From contig JBQTIR010000005.1 of assembly GCA_052387905.1 (NCBI GenBank), forward strand, positions 1 through 64,000: DNA of 64,000 nucleotides, in the 5' to 3' direction. Numbering within the stretch: the first letter of the stretch is position 1; each line of letters begins with the position of its first letter. The notes below the pieces were generated by a model. That model saw nothing but the letters and a program-made list of their open reading frames with translations, ran no database searches and was not told the DNA's origin. Below are positions 52,658 through 63,269 of this stretch, piece by piece. The stretch is from JBQTII01 sp052387905. GTDB lineage: Bacteria; Actinomycetota; Actinomycetes; Sporichthyales; Sporichthyaceae. The translations under genes and the position numbers were made by a program.

Positions 52658-53827
52658 ATGGGCAACGCGCGGGTGGCCAGCCGCCTCGAGGGGTTCTCCA
52701 CGACGATCTTCGCCGAGATGTCTGCCCTCGCGGTCGCCACCGGCGCGGTGAATCTCGGACAGGGCTTCCCGGACACCGACGGCCCTACCGAGATCCTCGA
52801 GGCGGCCGTGACTGCCTTGCGCAGCGGGGCGAACCAGTACCCCCCGGGACCCGGCATCCCGGCCTTGCGCACGGCGATCGCCGACCATGGCCGTCGATTC
52901 TGGGGCCTGGACTACGACCCGGATACCGAGGTGCTGGTGACCACCGGGGCGACGGAGGCGATCGCGGCGGCGATGCTCGGTTTGCTCGAACCGGGCGGCG
53001 AGGTCGTCCTGGTCGAGCCGTACTACGACTCCTACGCTGCCTCGGTCGCGATGGCCGGTGGGGTGCGGGTGCCCGTGACCCTGCGCGCGCCGGATTTTTC
53101 CCTGAACCCCGAGGAGTTGCGCGCCGCGATCACCGCGCGCACGCGGGTGATCCTGCTGAACTCCCCGCACAACCCGACCGGGCGGGTGTTCTCCCGCAGC
53201 GAACTGGAGTCGGTTGCTGCCCTCGCCCGTGATCACGACCTCGTGGTTGTCACGGACGAGGTGTACGAGCACCTGGTCTTCGACGGCGACCACGTCTCGA
53301 TCGCGACCTTGCCGGGGATGCGCGAGCGCACCATCCGCATCTCCTCGGCCGGCAAGACGTTCTCGGTCACCGGCTGGAAGATCGGGTGGGCCTGCGCGCC
53401 GCCGGATCTGCTCGCCGCGGTACGCACCGCCAAGCAGTTCCTCACCTACGTCTCCGGAGCGCCGTTCCAGCCGGCGATCGCGCTGGCGTTGGGCCTGCCC
53501 GATGCGTACTTCCACGGCCTGTGCGAGCACCTGCGCGAGCGCCGCGACCAGCTCTGCGCGGGTCTGGCGGGCCTGGGCCTGACGGTGTATCAGCCGGCCG
53601 GGACCTACTTCGCCGTGACGGACATCCGCCCGCTCGGCTACGCCGACAGCGTCACCTTCTGCCGCGACCTGCCTCATCAGGCCGGCGTCGTCGGCATTCC
53701 GCTGTCGGCCTTTTACGACGACCCCGAGGCCGGATCCGCGCTGGTGCGCTGGGCGTTCTGCAAACGCCCCGAGGTGCTGACCGAAGCGCTGGCCAGGCTG
53801 GCGGGGACCTTCGGCGGCGGCCGATGA
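52658..53827 (+). CDS. Class I/II aminotransferase (DapC/kynurenine-type)
   Basis: A 389-residue PLP enzyme. GQGFPDTDGP, NQYPPGPGIPALRTAIA, SPHNPTGRVF, VTDEVYEHLVFDG and the lysine motif SSAGKTFSVTGWKIGWACAP are those of fold I aminotransferases. Close actinobacterial relatives are annotated as N-succinyl-diaminopimelate or kynurenine/methionine aminotransferase; which applies here is not clear. Confidence 0.88.
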   Translation: MGNARVASRLEGFSTTIFAEMSALAVATGAVNLGQGFPDTDGPTEILEAAVTALRSGANQYPPGPGIPALRTAIADHGRRFWGLDYDPDTEVLVTTGATEAIAAAMLGLLEPGGEVVLVEPYYDSYAASVAMAGGVRVPVTLRAPDFSLNPEELRAAITARTRVILLNSPHNPTGRVFSRSELESVAALARDHDLVVVTDEVYEHLVFDGDHVSIATLPGMRERTIRISSAGKTFSVTGWKIGWACAPPDLLAAVRTAKQFLTYVSGAPFQPAIALALGLPDAYFHGLCEHLRERRDQLCAGLAGLGLTVYQPAGTYFAVTDIRPLGYADSVTFCRDLPHQAGVVGIPLSAFYDDPEAGSALVRWAFCKRPEVLTEALARLAGTFGGGR

Positions 53828-53893
53828 TACGGGCGCGGACCGCCGTGGCCGCCGACCTGGTGGCCAGGGATCGCAACCGCTCCAGCGACGTCT

Positions 53894-54520
53894 TCATCCG
53901 CCACTGACGGAGTTGCGCAAGGCAGCGCCGGACAGGCGCAGGCTCGCGGCGCTGGCCGGGTTGAGCACGAGATCGTGCCCGAGCGGCCACGCGGCGGCGA
54001 GGTCGCGGCCGCTGCGACGTTGCCAGCCGCGCAGGTCCTCCGGCGGGTGCTCGCCGAGGGCGTCCTGGTCCGCCGCATCGGCCTGGCTCTGGCTGGTGAA
54101 GGCGTGCACGACCCATCCGCCGCGGCCGTCGGCGACGCTGAGCAACCCGGGGTGCTGCCCGACCCGCAGTAACAGGTCGCTGTCCAAGACGGCCGCGAGG
54201 ACCGCGGTCTCGTCGGCGAGCTTGTAGGCCGCGTGGTGGAGCAGATCGTCGAGGGGATCGGTCGGCGTGGGCAGGTCCAGCGTGCCCGCCGAGGGAACGT
54301 AGTCGGCGTTGTGCCGAAACTCTCCGGTGATCCGGCCCAGGCCGTCCACTCGCCAGGCCCCGACGATGCCGGTACGGGGCGCGGACCCCTCGTCGGTGAA
54401 CGCCGGATCCACCGCGTAGACCCACCCGCCGGGGCGGCGCCGCGCGACGTCACGGATCTCGTCGGTCAGCGGCGGCTGCGGCCGCGGATGCTCAGCCACG
54501 GCCACCACGCACTCCGACAC
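53894..54520 (-). CDS. Type VII secretion-associated-like protein
   Basis: A 208-residue protein from GTG 54520 (weak ribosome site). LTDEIRDVARRRPGGWVYAVDPAF, GIVGAWRVDGLGRITGEFRHN and LDLPTPTDPLDDLLHHAAY match a family labelled type VII secretion system-associated in streptomycetes, as far as I recall. No other secretion gene is in the window. Confidence 0.55.
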   Translation of the reverse strand: MSECVVAVAEHPRPQPPLTDEIRDVARRRPGGWVYAVDPAFTDEGSAPRTGIVGAWRVDGLGRITGEFRHNADYVPSAGTLDLPTPTDPLDDLLHHAAYKLADETAVLAAVLDSDLLLRVGQHPGLLSVADGRGGWVVHAFTSQSQADAADQDALGEHPPEDLRGWQRRSGRDLAAAWPLGHDLVLNPASAASLRLSGAALRNSVSGG

Positions 54521-54646
54521 GGGCCATGCAGGGAAGTGTGACCTATCTGTCAGGCAAGCGCGGGGACGCTCCAGGAGCCCCGGGAAAGGGTTTCGATCGG
54601 GTCAAACCTGGCCTTGGGGCTACCGATCGCGGCCATACTGGCGGCC

Positions 54647-55198
54647 ATGACGAACCGGCGAATCACCACGCGCGGACGCGTCCCCCTGACCGCTTTGCCG
54701 GCGCCCGGAACGCTCGAAACCGACCACGAGGGCACGGCCGGAGGCCGGGCTGCCACGGTGCTGACGCTGGTGCGCCCCACCACCTATGAGTGCGCGAACT
54801 GCGCCGGACGGTTTCCGGCCAGGCGCGTGGTGGCCTTCTGCTCGCCGCGCTGCGATGCCGAGGCCGCTGTCGTGCGCGCGGGGCGTCGGCACCGCGCCGA
54901 GTACGGCGACGACCTCCCGGGCGACCTGCGGGCGAGCTTGCAGTCCGACGTCCTGCATGCCCTCACCGGCTGCGAGTGGGACAAGTGGTCCGGGGAGCCC
55001 GAACCTGACCCCGTGAAGGCGCCGGAGTGTGCGCCGTTGGCCGAGCACGTCAATCCCCACATCCCCGAGGCGGACTCCTTTGCCTGCCGCGGCAACCAGC
55101 TGAAGGCACGGGTGCTGGCCAAAACCATCCTGCGGCCGTGCGACGCGGCGAACTGGGATGGCATCTGGCGCGAATGGGTCGACACCCACGCGGAGTGA
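54647..55198 (+). CDS. Hypothetical protein with zinc-ribbon motif
   Basis: A 183-residue protein from ATG 54647. A CxxC-x15-CxxxC segment (CANCAGRFPARRVVAFCSPRC) looks like a treble-clef zinc site. Two later cysteines (ECAPLAEH, FACRGNQLKAR) may form another. No family is recognised. Confidence 0.55.
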   Translation: MTNRRITTRGRVPLTALPAPGTLETDHEGTAGGRAATVLTLVRPTTYECANCAGRFPARRVVAFCSPRCDAEAAVVRAGRRHRAEYGDDLPGDLRASLQSDVLHALTGCEWDKWSGEPEPDPVKAPECAPLAEHVNPHIPEADSFACRGNQLKARVLAKTILRPCDAANWDGIWREWVDTHAE

Positions 55199-55217
55199 GT
55201 CCGATCGCGCCGCCGGG

Positions 55218-56126
55218 TCAGCGGCGGGTGGGCCAGGCGACGAGCTTGCGGCCCTCGGCATCGATCGCCGTCAGCTTTCCCGTGTCGCGTCGCTCCACGA
55301 TGCCGGCGTAGGCCATCAGATCCGTTCCCGGGACCGCGTGCACAGGTACTGACTCGGCGGCGGCGGCGGGGTGTGCCCGATAGCTCACCGACGCGGTGCC
55401 GGCCGGGGCCAGACCGGCGACGCAGGAGCGTCCGGCGGCTCGGTTCTCCAGCCGCCGGGACAGGATCGGCGGCTCGCCCGGGGCTGCGGGCCCGGTCGGG
55501 ATCAGCCGCCACGGTCCGTCTGGGCGGGTGGGGGTCAGCACCCAGAGGCGAAGGCCCTGCCCGGTGTTTCCCACGATGGGGCGGCAGCGCAGCGAACCGG
55601 CGGCCAACTCGCCCAGCTCGAGGGTGTCGATCGGTGGCGGGGCATCCTCCAGTACCCGGAACCTCAACGACGTCGCCTGCTCCGGCGCTGTCAGCACCAG
55701 GTGCTCGCCGGTGACCTCCCAGTCGCGCGCGCCATCCGCGAACTCCAGCAGTAGGGCGTCAACCGAACTGGCCACCTCGCCCGAACAGGTCCAGAACGTG
55801 TGGGCTTCCCCGTCGAGCCACAATGCCGATCCGCTCAGGCGCACCGGACCGACCACGTCATTGCAACCGCGGAGCACGAAGCGGTTCTGGTCGTCGATAC
55901 GGAAGGTGATGTCCAGGTCAGGGCGCACAAACACCACGCCGGTGGCCTTGCTGATCGTTTCGAGCTGCCAGGTGGTCTCGCGCAATGGCGTGGAGGTGTC
56001 TGCGGCAGGCACTCCCGCGCGATCGCCTGGTGCGAGGCCCGCCGCGAAGCGCTCCTCGCCCCCACCCGAGCACCCGGCGGCCAGCAGCAACGCTCCTGCC
56101 AGGGCGACCGCGGTTCGCGCTCTCAT
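55218..56126 (-). CDS. Lipoprotein with META-like domain
   Basis: A 302-residue protein from ATG 56126. The lipobox LLAAGC is at residues 14-19. A domain around 50-150 (LRETTWQLETISK, ITFRIDDQNRFVLRGCNDVVG) follows the META/HslJ pattern. The C-terminal half is Pro-rich and unassigned. It is surface-anchored; the function is unknown. Confidence 0.72.
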   Translation of the reverse strand: MRARTAVALAGALLLAAGCSGGGEERFAAGLAPGDRAGVPAADTSTPLRETTWQLETISKATGVVFVRPDLDITFRIDDQNRFVLRGCNDVVGPVRLSGSALWLDGEAHTFWTCSGEVASSVDALLLEFADGARDWEVTGEHLVLTAPEQATSLRFRVLEDAPPPIDTLELGELAAGSLRCRPIVGNTGQGLRLWVLTPTRPDGPWRLIPTGPAAPGEPPILSRRLENRAAGRSCVAGLAPAGTASVSYRAHPAAAAESVPVHAVPGTDLMAYAGIVERRDTGKLTAIDAEGRKLVAWPTRR

Positions 56127-56250
56127 AAGGACGTTAACGACCCGAGTACCGCCGCGTCACACCTGTGGAGGGCACCAATCTGCAGGCGCCCCGGATCCCA
56201 TAACGTCAGCGAGATCGGCCGCTATACCGACCCATCCCGCTGACATTCGG

Positions 56251-58848
56251 TCAAGAGGCTGGGGAAGTGACCGTGAGGTCCAGGGCGTCCTTGGCGTCGG
56301 TGAGGTCGACGGTGACGGTGTCGCCCTCGCGAACATTGCCGGCCAGGACGAGGCGCGCGAGTTGGTCGCCGATCGCAGTCTGGATCAGGCGGCGCACGGG
56401 TCGGGCGCCGTAGACCGGGTCGTAGCCGGTCAACGCCAGCCATTCCGCGGCCGCCGCGCTGACGTCGAGCCCGATCCGACGATCGGCCAGCCGCGTCACC
56501 AGGTGCTGCACCTGGATCGTCACGATGGCGGCCAGCTCCGCGGTGCCGAGGGCCTTGAAGACCACGACCTCGTCGAGGCGGTTGACGAACTCCGGCTTGA
56601 AGCTGGTGCGCACCGCAGCCATGACCGCGTCGTGACGACGGGAATCGTCCATCGTCGGGTCCAGCAGGAACTGCGAACCCAAATTCGAGGTCAGGACCAA
56701 GATCGTGTTACGGAAGTCCACCGTGCGGCCCTGACCATCCGTCAGGCGACCGTCGTCGAGGACCTGCAGCAGGACGTCGAAGACCTCCGGGTGGGCCTTC
56801 TCGACCTCGTCGAGCAACACGACGGTGTAGGGGCGACGGCGCACCGCTTCGGTGAGCTGGCCGCCCTCGGAGTAGCCGACGTACCCGGGCGGCGCCCCGA
56901 GCAGGCGGGCAACGGAGTGCTTCTCGCCGTACTCGCTCATGTCGATGCGCACCATGGCGTGTTCATCGTCGAAGAGAAAATCCGCCAGCGCCTTGGCAAG
57001 TTCGGTCTTGCCGACACCGGTAGGTCCGAGGAACAGGAACGAGCCGGTCGGACGGTCCGGGTCGGCAATGCCGGCCCGGGACCGGCGCACCGCGTCGGAG
57101 ACGGCGCGCACCGCATCGAGCTGTCCGATCAGTCGCTTGCCGAGCTCATCCTCCATCCGCAGCAACTTGGCCGTCTCGCCCTCCAGCAGGCGTCCGACCG
57201 GGATTCCGGTCCAGGCCCCGACGACCTCGGCGATGTCGTCGGCGCTGACCTCCTCAGCGACCATGACCTCGTCGCGGTCGGCATGCTCGGCCGCGGACTC
57301 CGCCGCGATCTGGCCCTCCAGGGCCGGAATGTCGGCGTAGAGCAGACGGGAGGCGTTCTCCAGGTCCCCGTCACGCTGGTACCGCTCGGCCTGGATCCGC
57401 GCCTCGTCCAGGCGTTGGCGCAGTTCGCCGACCCGGTTCAAGCCGGACTTCTCCCGTTCCCACCGCGCGTTGAGTGTATCGAGCGTTTCCTGACGATCCG
57501 CCAGATCCTTGCGAAGTTTGTGCAGGCGCTCGACGGATGCCGCATCGGCTTCTCGCGCGAGGGCCATCTCCTCCATCTTCATCCGGTCCACCGCACGACG
57601 CAGTTCGTCGACCTCGACGGGGGAGGAATCGATCTCCATCCGCAGCCGCGACGCTGCCTCGTCGACCAGGTCGATCGCCTTGTCCGGCAGGAAGCGCCCG
57701 CTGATGTAGCGGTCGGAGAGCGTGGCCGCCGCCACCAGTGCGGAGTCCGCGATCGAGACCTTGTGGTGGGCCTCGTAGCGTTCCTTGAGCCCGCGCAGGA
57801 TGGCGATGGTGTCCTCGACGCTGGGCTCGCCGACGTAGACCTGCTGGAAGCGGCGCTCCAGGGCCGGGTCCTTCTCGATGCGCTCGCGGTACTCGTCAAG
57901 CGTGGTGGCGCCGACCAGGCGCAGCTCGCCACGGGCCAGCATCGGCTTGAGCATGTTGCCGGCGTCCATCGAACCCTCGGAGGCCCCGGCTCCGACCATC
58001 GTGTGCAGCTCGTCGATGAACGTGACGATCTGCCCGTCGGAATCCTTGATCTCCTTCAGGACCGCCTTGAGTCGCTCCTCGAACTCACCGCGGTACTTCG
58101 CGCCGGCCACCATCGCGCTCAGGTCCAGGGAGATCAGACGCTTGTTGCGCAGGGACTCCGGGACGTCGCCCTCCACGATGCGCCGGGCAAGACCTTCGAC
58201 GACGGCGGTCTTGCCGACCCCCGGCTCACCGATGAGGACCGGATTGTTCTTGGTGCGCCGGGAGAGCACCTGGACGACGCGGCGGATCTCGGCGTCCCGA
58301 CCGATCACCGGGTCGAGCTTTCCGTCCCGGGCCAAGGCGGTGAGGTCGATCCCGTACTTCTCCAGTGCGGCGAAGGTGCCCTCCGGATCCGCCGTGGTCA
58401 CCCGGGCGCCGCCACGCACTTCGGTGAAAGCGGCGAGCAGTGCCTCCGGAGTGACCTGATGCTGCGTCAGGAGTTTCGCGACGTCGCCGGGACCTTCCGC
58501 AAGGCCGACGAGGAGGTGCTCGGTCGAGATGTACTCATCGCCCAGTTCGGCAGCGCGGTCCGCGGCAGCCTGCATCGCGACATAGGCCGGGCGGGACATC
58601 GTCGGGGAGGCCACGGTGGCGCCCGTGGCCGACGCCAAAGTTCCCGCAAGGGCCTCGGCCGCCGCGGTCACGGCGGCGGGATCGGCGCCGACAGCGGTCA
58701 GCAGCGGACGCACGGTGGAGTCGGTCTGCGCGAGCAGCCCCAGCAGCAGGTGCACGGGCTCGACCTGGCTGTGCCCGGCCGTCGCGGCCCGGCGCACCGC
58801 GGTCGAGAAAGCCTCCTGGCTGCGGGTGGTGAGCTTGTTGGCGTCCAT
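56251..58848 (-). CDS. clpB: ATP-dependent disaggregase ClpB
   Basis: An 865-residue Hsp100 chaperone that works with DnaK to rescue aggregated proteins. The N-domain is DANKLTTRSQEAF. The two AAA+ modules have GEPGVGKT and GPTGVGKT, and the long middle coiled coil (LRKDLADRQETLDTLNARWERE) distinguishes ClpB from ClpA/C. ATG 58848 matches the family N-terminus. It lies downstream of hspR, and ClpB is an HspR target in other actinobacteria. Confidence 0.97.
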   Translation of the reverse strand: MDANKLTTRSQEAFSTAVRRAATAGHSQVEPVHLLLGLLAQTDSTVRPLLTAVGADPAAVTAAAEALAGTLASATGATVASPTMSRPAYVAMQAAADRAAELGDEYISTEHLLVGLAEGPGDVAKLLTQHQVTPEALLAAFTEVRGGARVTTADPEGTFAALEKYGIDLTALARDGKLDPVIGRDAEIRRVVQVLSRRTKNNPVLIGEPGVGKTAVVEGLARRIVEGDVPESLRNKRLISLDLSAMVAGAKYRGEFEERLKAVLKEIKDSDGQIVTFIDELHTMVGAGASEGSMDAGNMLKPMLARGELRLVGATTLDEYRERIEKDPALERRFQQVYVGEPSVEDTIAILRGLKERYEAHHKVSIADSALVAAATLSDRYISGRFLPDKAIDLVDEAASRLRMEIDSSPVEVDELRRAVDRMKMEEMALAREADAASVERLHKLRKDLADRQETLDTLNARWEREKSGLNRVGELRQRLDEARIQAERYQRDGDLENASRLLYADIPALEGQIAAESAAEHADRDEVMVAEEVSADDIAEVVGAWTGIPVGRLLEGETAKLLRMEDELGKRLIGQLDAVRAVSDAVRRSRAGIADPDRPTGSFLFLGPTGVGKTELAKALADFLFDDEHAMVRIDMSEYGEKHSVARLLGAPPGYVGYSEGGQLTEAVRRRPYTVVLLDEVEKAHPEVFDVLLQVLDDGRLTDGQGRTVDFRNTILVLTSNLGSQFLLDPTMDDSRRHDAVMAAVRTSFKPEFVNRLDEVVVFKALGTAELAAIVTIQVQHLVTRLADRRIGLDVSAAAAEWLALTGYDPVYGARPVRRLIQTAIGDQLARLVLAGNVREGDTVTVDLTDAKDALDLTVTSPAS

Positions 58849-58892
58849 GAATCGGGGTCTCCCTTGCGACGGGCTCCAGGGGGTGCAGCCTC

Positions 58893-58927
58893 CCCTGCTC
58901 AAGGGGATGTCATCCCCTTGTGCAGGG
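58893..58927. terminator. Hairpin between hspR and clpB
   Basis: CAAGGGGAT and ATCCCCTTG pair around GTC, with outer CCCTG/CAGGG. It starts directly past the hspR stop and may attenuate read-through into clpB. Confidence 0.6.
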
Positions 58928-58928
58928 A

Positions 58929-59363
58929 TCAGCGGGTGGGGCGGTGGGAGGTGGGGCTCCAGACCACGACCGCCGTACCGGGGCCGGGTTGGTAGACCGC
59001 GGGCAGGTTGACCCGGCGGTAGGCCGCGGACCCCGGGCGGGACTGGTGCTCGTGCAGGGCGGAGGCGAGATAGGCGATCTCGTTCTCCGCCTCGGCGAGG
59101 CGGGCACGCAGGGCGTCGTTGGCGTTCTCCAACTCCAGGATGCGCTTGATGCCGGCCAGATTCACGCCCTCCTCTTGGGAGAGGCGAGCGACCTCCCGCA
59201 ACCGGGCAATGTCGCGAGCGGAGTAGCGACGCCCGCGCCCGACCGCGCGCCCGGGTGAGACCAGGCCGAGGCGGTCGTACTGACGCAGCGTCTGAGCGTG
59301 CAGGCCGGAGAGCTGGGCCGCAATGGAGATGACGTAGACGCCCGCTTCGTCGAACTCACTCAT
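58929..59363 (-). CDS. hspR: Heat-shock repressor HspR (MerR family)
   Basis: A 144-residue protein from ATG 59363 (GTG 59366 is adjacent). The MerR helix-turn-helix VYVISIAAQLSGLHAQTLRQYDRLGLVSPGR is followed by a coiled coil. HspR represses the dnaK operon by binding HAIR sites, which are present upstream of dnaK here, and uses DnaK as co-repressor in Streptomyces. Confidence 0.95.
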   Translation of the reverse strand: MSEFDEAGVYVISIAAQLSGLHAQTLRQYDRLGLVSPGRAVGRGRRYSARDIARLREVARLSQEEGVNLAGIKRILELENANDALRARLAEAENEIAYLASALHEHQSRPGSAAYRRVNLPAVYQPGPGTAVVVWSPTSHRPTR

Positions 59364-59371
59364 CACCCCTG

Positions 59372-60511
59372 CTACTCCTTGTCCTGCGTCTCGGTCCCGG
59401 CCAGCAGCGCGGCTCGGGGATCGTGGTCGGCGGTGGCCGCCGCGAAGGCCTCCAGGGCCGCGCGGGCCTTGTCGGACAATGCCTGCGGCACCTCGACAGC
59501 AACGCTCACGAGCAGATCACCGCGAGTGCCGTCCTTACGGGCGACACCCCGGCCGCGCACCCGCATCGTGCGCCCGTTGGCAGTACCGGGCGCCAGGCGC
59601 AGGGTGACCGGTGCGCCGCCGAGCGTGGGGACCTTGACCTCCGCCCCCAGCGCCGCTTCGGCGAAGGTGACCGGCAGCGCGAGCGTCAGGTGCTCGCCCT
59701 TGCGACCGAAGACCGGGTGCGGGCGCACATGGACGGTGATCAGCAGATCCCCGGCCGGTCCGCCGCGCTCACCGGAGGCGCCCTTGCCCTTGAGCTTGAT
59801 GCGCTGGCCGTCGCTGACCCCGGCCGGGATCCGGGTGTTCACCGTCCGCGAGCTCTGCCCGCGCCCGCTTCCCATGCAGGTCGGGCACGGGGTGTCGACG
59901 ACGAGGCCACGGCCGCGACAACCCTGGCACGGCTCGGACATCGCGAATCCGCCGAGGTTACGGGTGGAGTGCCCGGTTCCCTCGCAGGTCGGACACACCC
60001 GCGGCGTCGTTCCGGCCTTGGCCCCGGTGCCGGCGCAGGCTCGGCAAGGGGTGTCGTTGGTCAGTCGCAACGGCACGGTGACCCCGTCGACGGCCGCGGC
60101 GAAATCGATGCTCACCTCGGTCTCGACGTCCGCGCCGCGGCGACCCGGCTGCGCGCCCGAACCGCGGTTGAAGATCCCGCCGAGGATGTCCCCGAGCCCG
60201 CCGGCGCCACCGCCGAAGGCATCGCCGAACTCAAAACCTGAGCCGCCCCGCCCGGGCATGCGACGCGGGCCGTTGCCGAACAGCGCCCGCCCCTCGTCGT
60301 ACTCCTGGCGTTGGGCGTCGTCGCCGAGGACGGCGTAAGCCTCGGAGACCTCCTTGAACTTCGCCTCGGCCTCGGGGTTGTTCTTGTTCTGGTCCGGGTG
60401 CAGCTTCTTGGCCAGCGCCCGGTAGGCCTTCTTGATGGCTGCCGCGTCCGCGGACTTCGTCAACCCGAGGACGGCGTACAGGTCCTTGTCCAGATACTCA
60501 CGAGCCCCCAT
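59372..60511 (-). CDS. dnaJ: Co-chaperone DnaJ
   Basis: A 379-residue protein. J-domain with HPD (KLHPDQ), Gly-rich segment, four CxxCxGxG zinc motifs (CRACAGTG, CPTCEGTG, CQGCRGRG, CPTCMGSG) and the C-terminal substrate domain. It stimulates DnaK's ATPase. A 95-bp repeat element separates it from grpE. Confidence 0.97.
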   Translation of the reverse strand: MGAREYLDKDLYAVLGLTKSADAAAIKKAYRALAKKLHPDQNKNNPEAEAKFKEVSEAYAVLGDDAQRQEYDEGRALFGNGPRRMPGRGGSGFEFGDAFGGGAGGLGDILGGIFNRGSGAQPGRRGADVETEVSIDFAAAVDGVTVPLRLTNDTPCRACAGTGAKAGTTPRVCPTCEGTGHSTRNLGGFAMSEPCQGCRGRGLVVDTPCPTCMGSGRGQSSRTVNTRIPAGVSDGQRIKLKGKGASGERGGPAGDLLITVHVRPHPVFGRKGEHLTLALPVTFAEAALGAEVKVPTLGGAPVTLRLAPGTANGRTMRVRGRGVARKDGTRGDLLVSVAVEVPQALSDKARAALEAFAAATADHDPRAALLAGTETQDKE

Positions 60512-60545
60512 GTACGCCTCCTCTCCTCTCGTCGGACAACCGCTT

Positions 60546-60640
60546 GCGCATCGATGCGCAGCCGGTGGTCTCTGATGCGCTATCGGTGGTGATTTGTGCC
60601 CCCGTCACGACCATGAGCGCATCGATGCGCAACCGGTGGT
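60546..60640. repeat. Dispersed repeat, family C copy 2, in the grpE-dnaJ gap
   Basis: GCGCATCGATGCGC occurs at both ends (60546 and 60617), the first followed by AGCCGGTGGTCTCTGAT, the second by AACCGGTGGT. The layout matches 24772-24861. Confidence 0.85.
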
Positions 60641-60650
60641 GGGCATGGCC

Positions 60651-61297
60651 TCAGCCTTCGGCCGGTAGCGGTGCGGCGGGGGGCGAAGGGCCGGCCGGGG
60701 CGGGCGGGGTCTCGGGTTCGGCGACCTTGACCCGGGCGACTCGGACCACGCGTTCCCCGATACGGTAGCCCGGGTTGAACACCTGCACGCAGGTGGGCTC
60801 GGTGACCTCGGTGGAGAACTCGTGCATCAGGGCCTCGTGGACCTTGGGGTCGAAGGCGTCGCCCTCGGAGCCGAAGGTTTGCAGGCCCAGCTTGTTGAGC
60901 GTCGCCTCCAACGACTCGGCGACGACCTTGAAGCCGCCGACGAGTTCACCGTGAGCCCGGGCGCGGCCGATGTCGTCGATCACCGGCAGCAACTCCGAGA
61001 GCACCGCGATCACCGCGAGTTCGCGCACGGCATCACGATCGCGCTCGACGCGCTTGCGATAGTTCGCGTACTCAGCCGCCGTCCGCTGCAGGTCCGCGGT
61101 GCGCTCCGCGAGCTGGGCGTCGGCGGCGCCGTCGTGGGGCCCGCCCCCGCCCAGCGGCGGCATCATCGTCGGCGTGGCCTCAGGCACCACGTCCGAAATA
61201 TCTGACGTCATGTCAGGACGCACGGCGCCGGTGTCGGGATCGAGCCGACGTTTGTCCCGCACGATCGGCGGCTCGTACTCCTGCTCCGGGAGGTCAC

Positions 61298-61301
<4 letters not shown>
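60651..61301 (-). CDS. grpE: Nucleotide exchange factor GrpE
   Basis: A 216-residue protein. ATG 61301 overlaps the dnaK stop (ATGA). It has an N-terminal coiled coil (TADLQRTAAEYANYRKRVERDRD) and the beta domain PKVHEALMHEFSTEV ... VFNPGYRIGERVVRVARVKVAEP. The C-terminal tail is Pro-rich. Confidence 0.96.
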
Positions 61302-63145
<1,844 letters not shown>

Positions 63146-63164
63146 GGTGTGTCCTCCAGAGAAC

Positions 63165-63185
63165 CTTGAGCTGACTGCGCTCAAG
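63165..63185. promoter_or_regulatory. HAIR operator, proximal
   Basis: CTTGAGC-N7-GCTCAAG, a perfect inverted repeat matching the HspR consensus CTTGAGT-N7-ACTCAAG. It lies 20 bp before the dnaK start and overlaps the likely -10/start region. Confidence 0.85.
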
Positions 63186-63212
63186 TTTGCACCTGGAGGG
63201 GCTCTGCGTCAA
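63183..63212 (-). promoter_or_regulatory. Possible dnaK promoter
   Basis: On the minus strand TTGACG (63212-63207) and AAACTT (63188-63183) are 18 nt apart. The -10 is a poor match, but the position between the two HAIR sites fits repression by HspR. Confidence 0.4.
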
Positions 63213-63216
63213 ATCA

Positions 63217-63237
63217 GTTGAGTCAACATGACTCAAC
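63217..63237. promoter_or_regulatory. HAIR operator, distal
   Basis: GTTGAGT-N7-ACTCAAC, a perfect inverted repeat that differs from the HAIR consensus only in the outermost base pair. Confidence 0.85.
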
Positions 63238-63269
63238 TACGGCGTTGACCTGTGGGAACTGGATCCGGG

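Noticed and set aside
58893..58927. A HAIR site in front of clpB
   Set aside because: It contains CTCAAG, but the arms are CAAGGGGAT/ATCCCCTTG with a 3-nt loop, not CTTGAGT-N7-ACTCAAG. A terminator-like hairpin is a better description.
55396..58995. A 1,199-codon open frame on the plus strand across clpB
   Set aside because: It is the antisense shadow of clpB and the META lipoprotein. The product is low-complexity and matches nothing, while the minus strand encodes complete known proteins.
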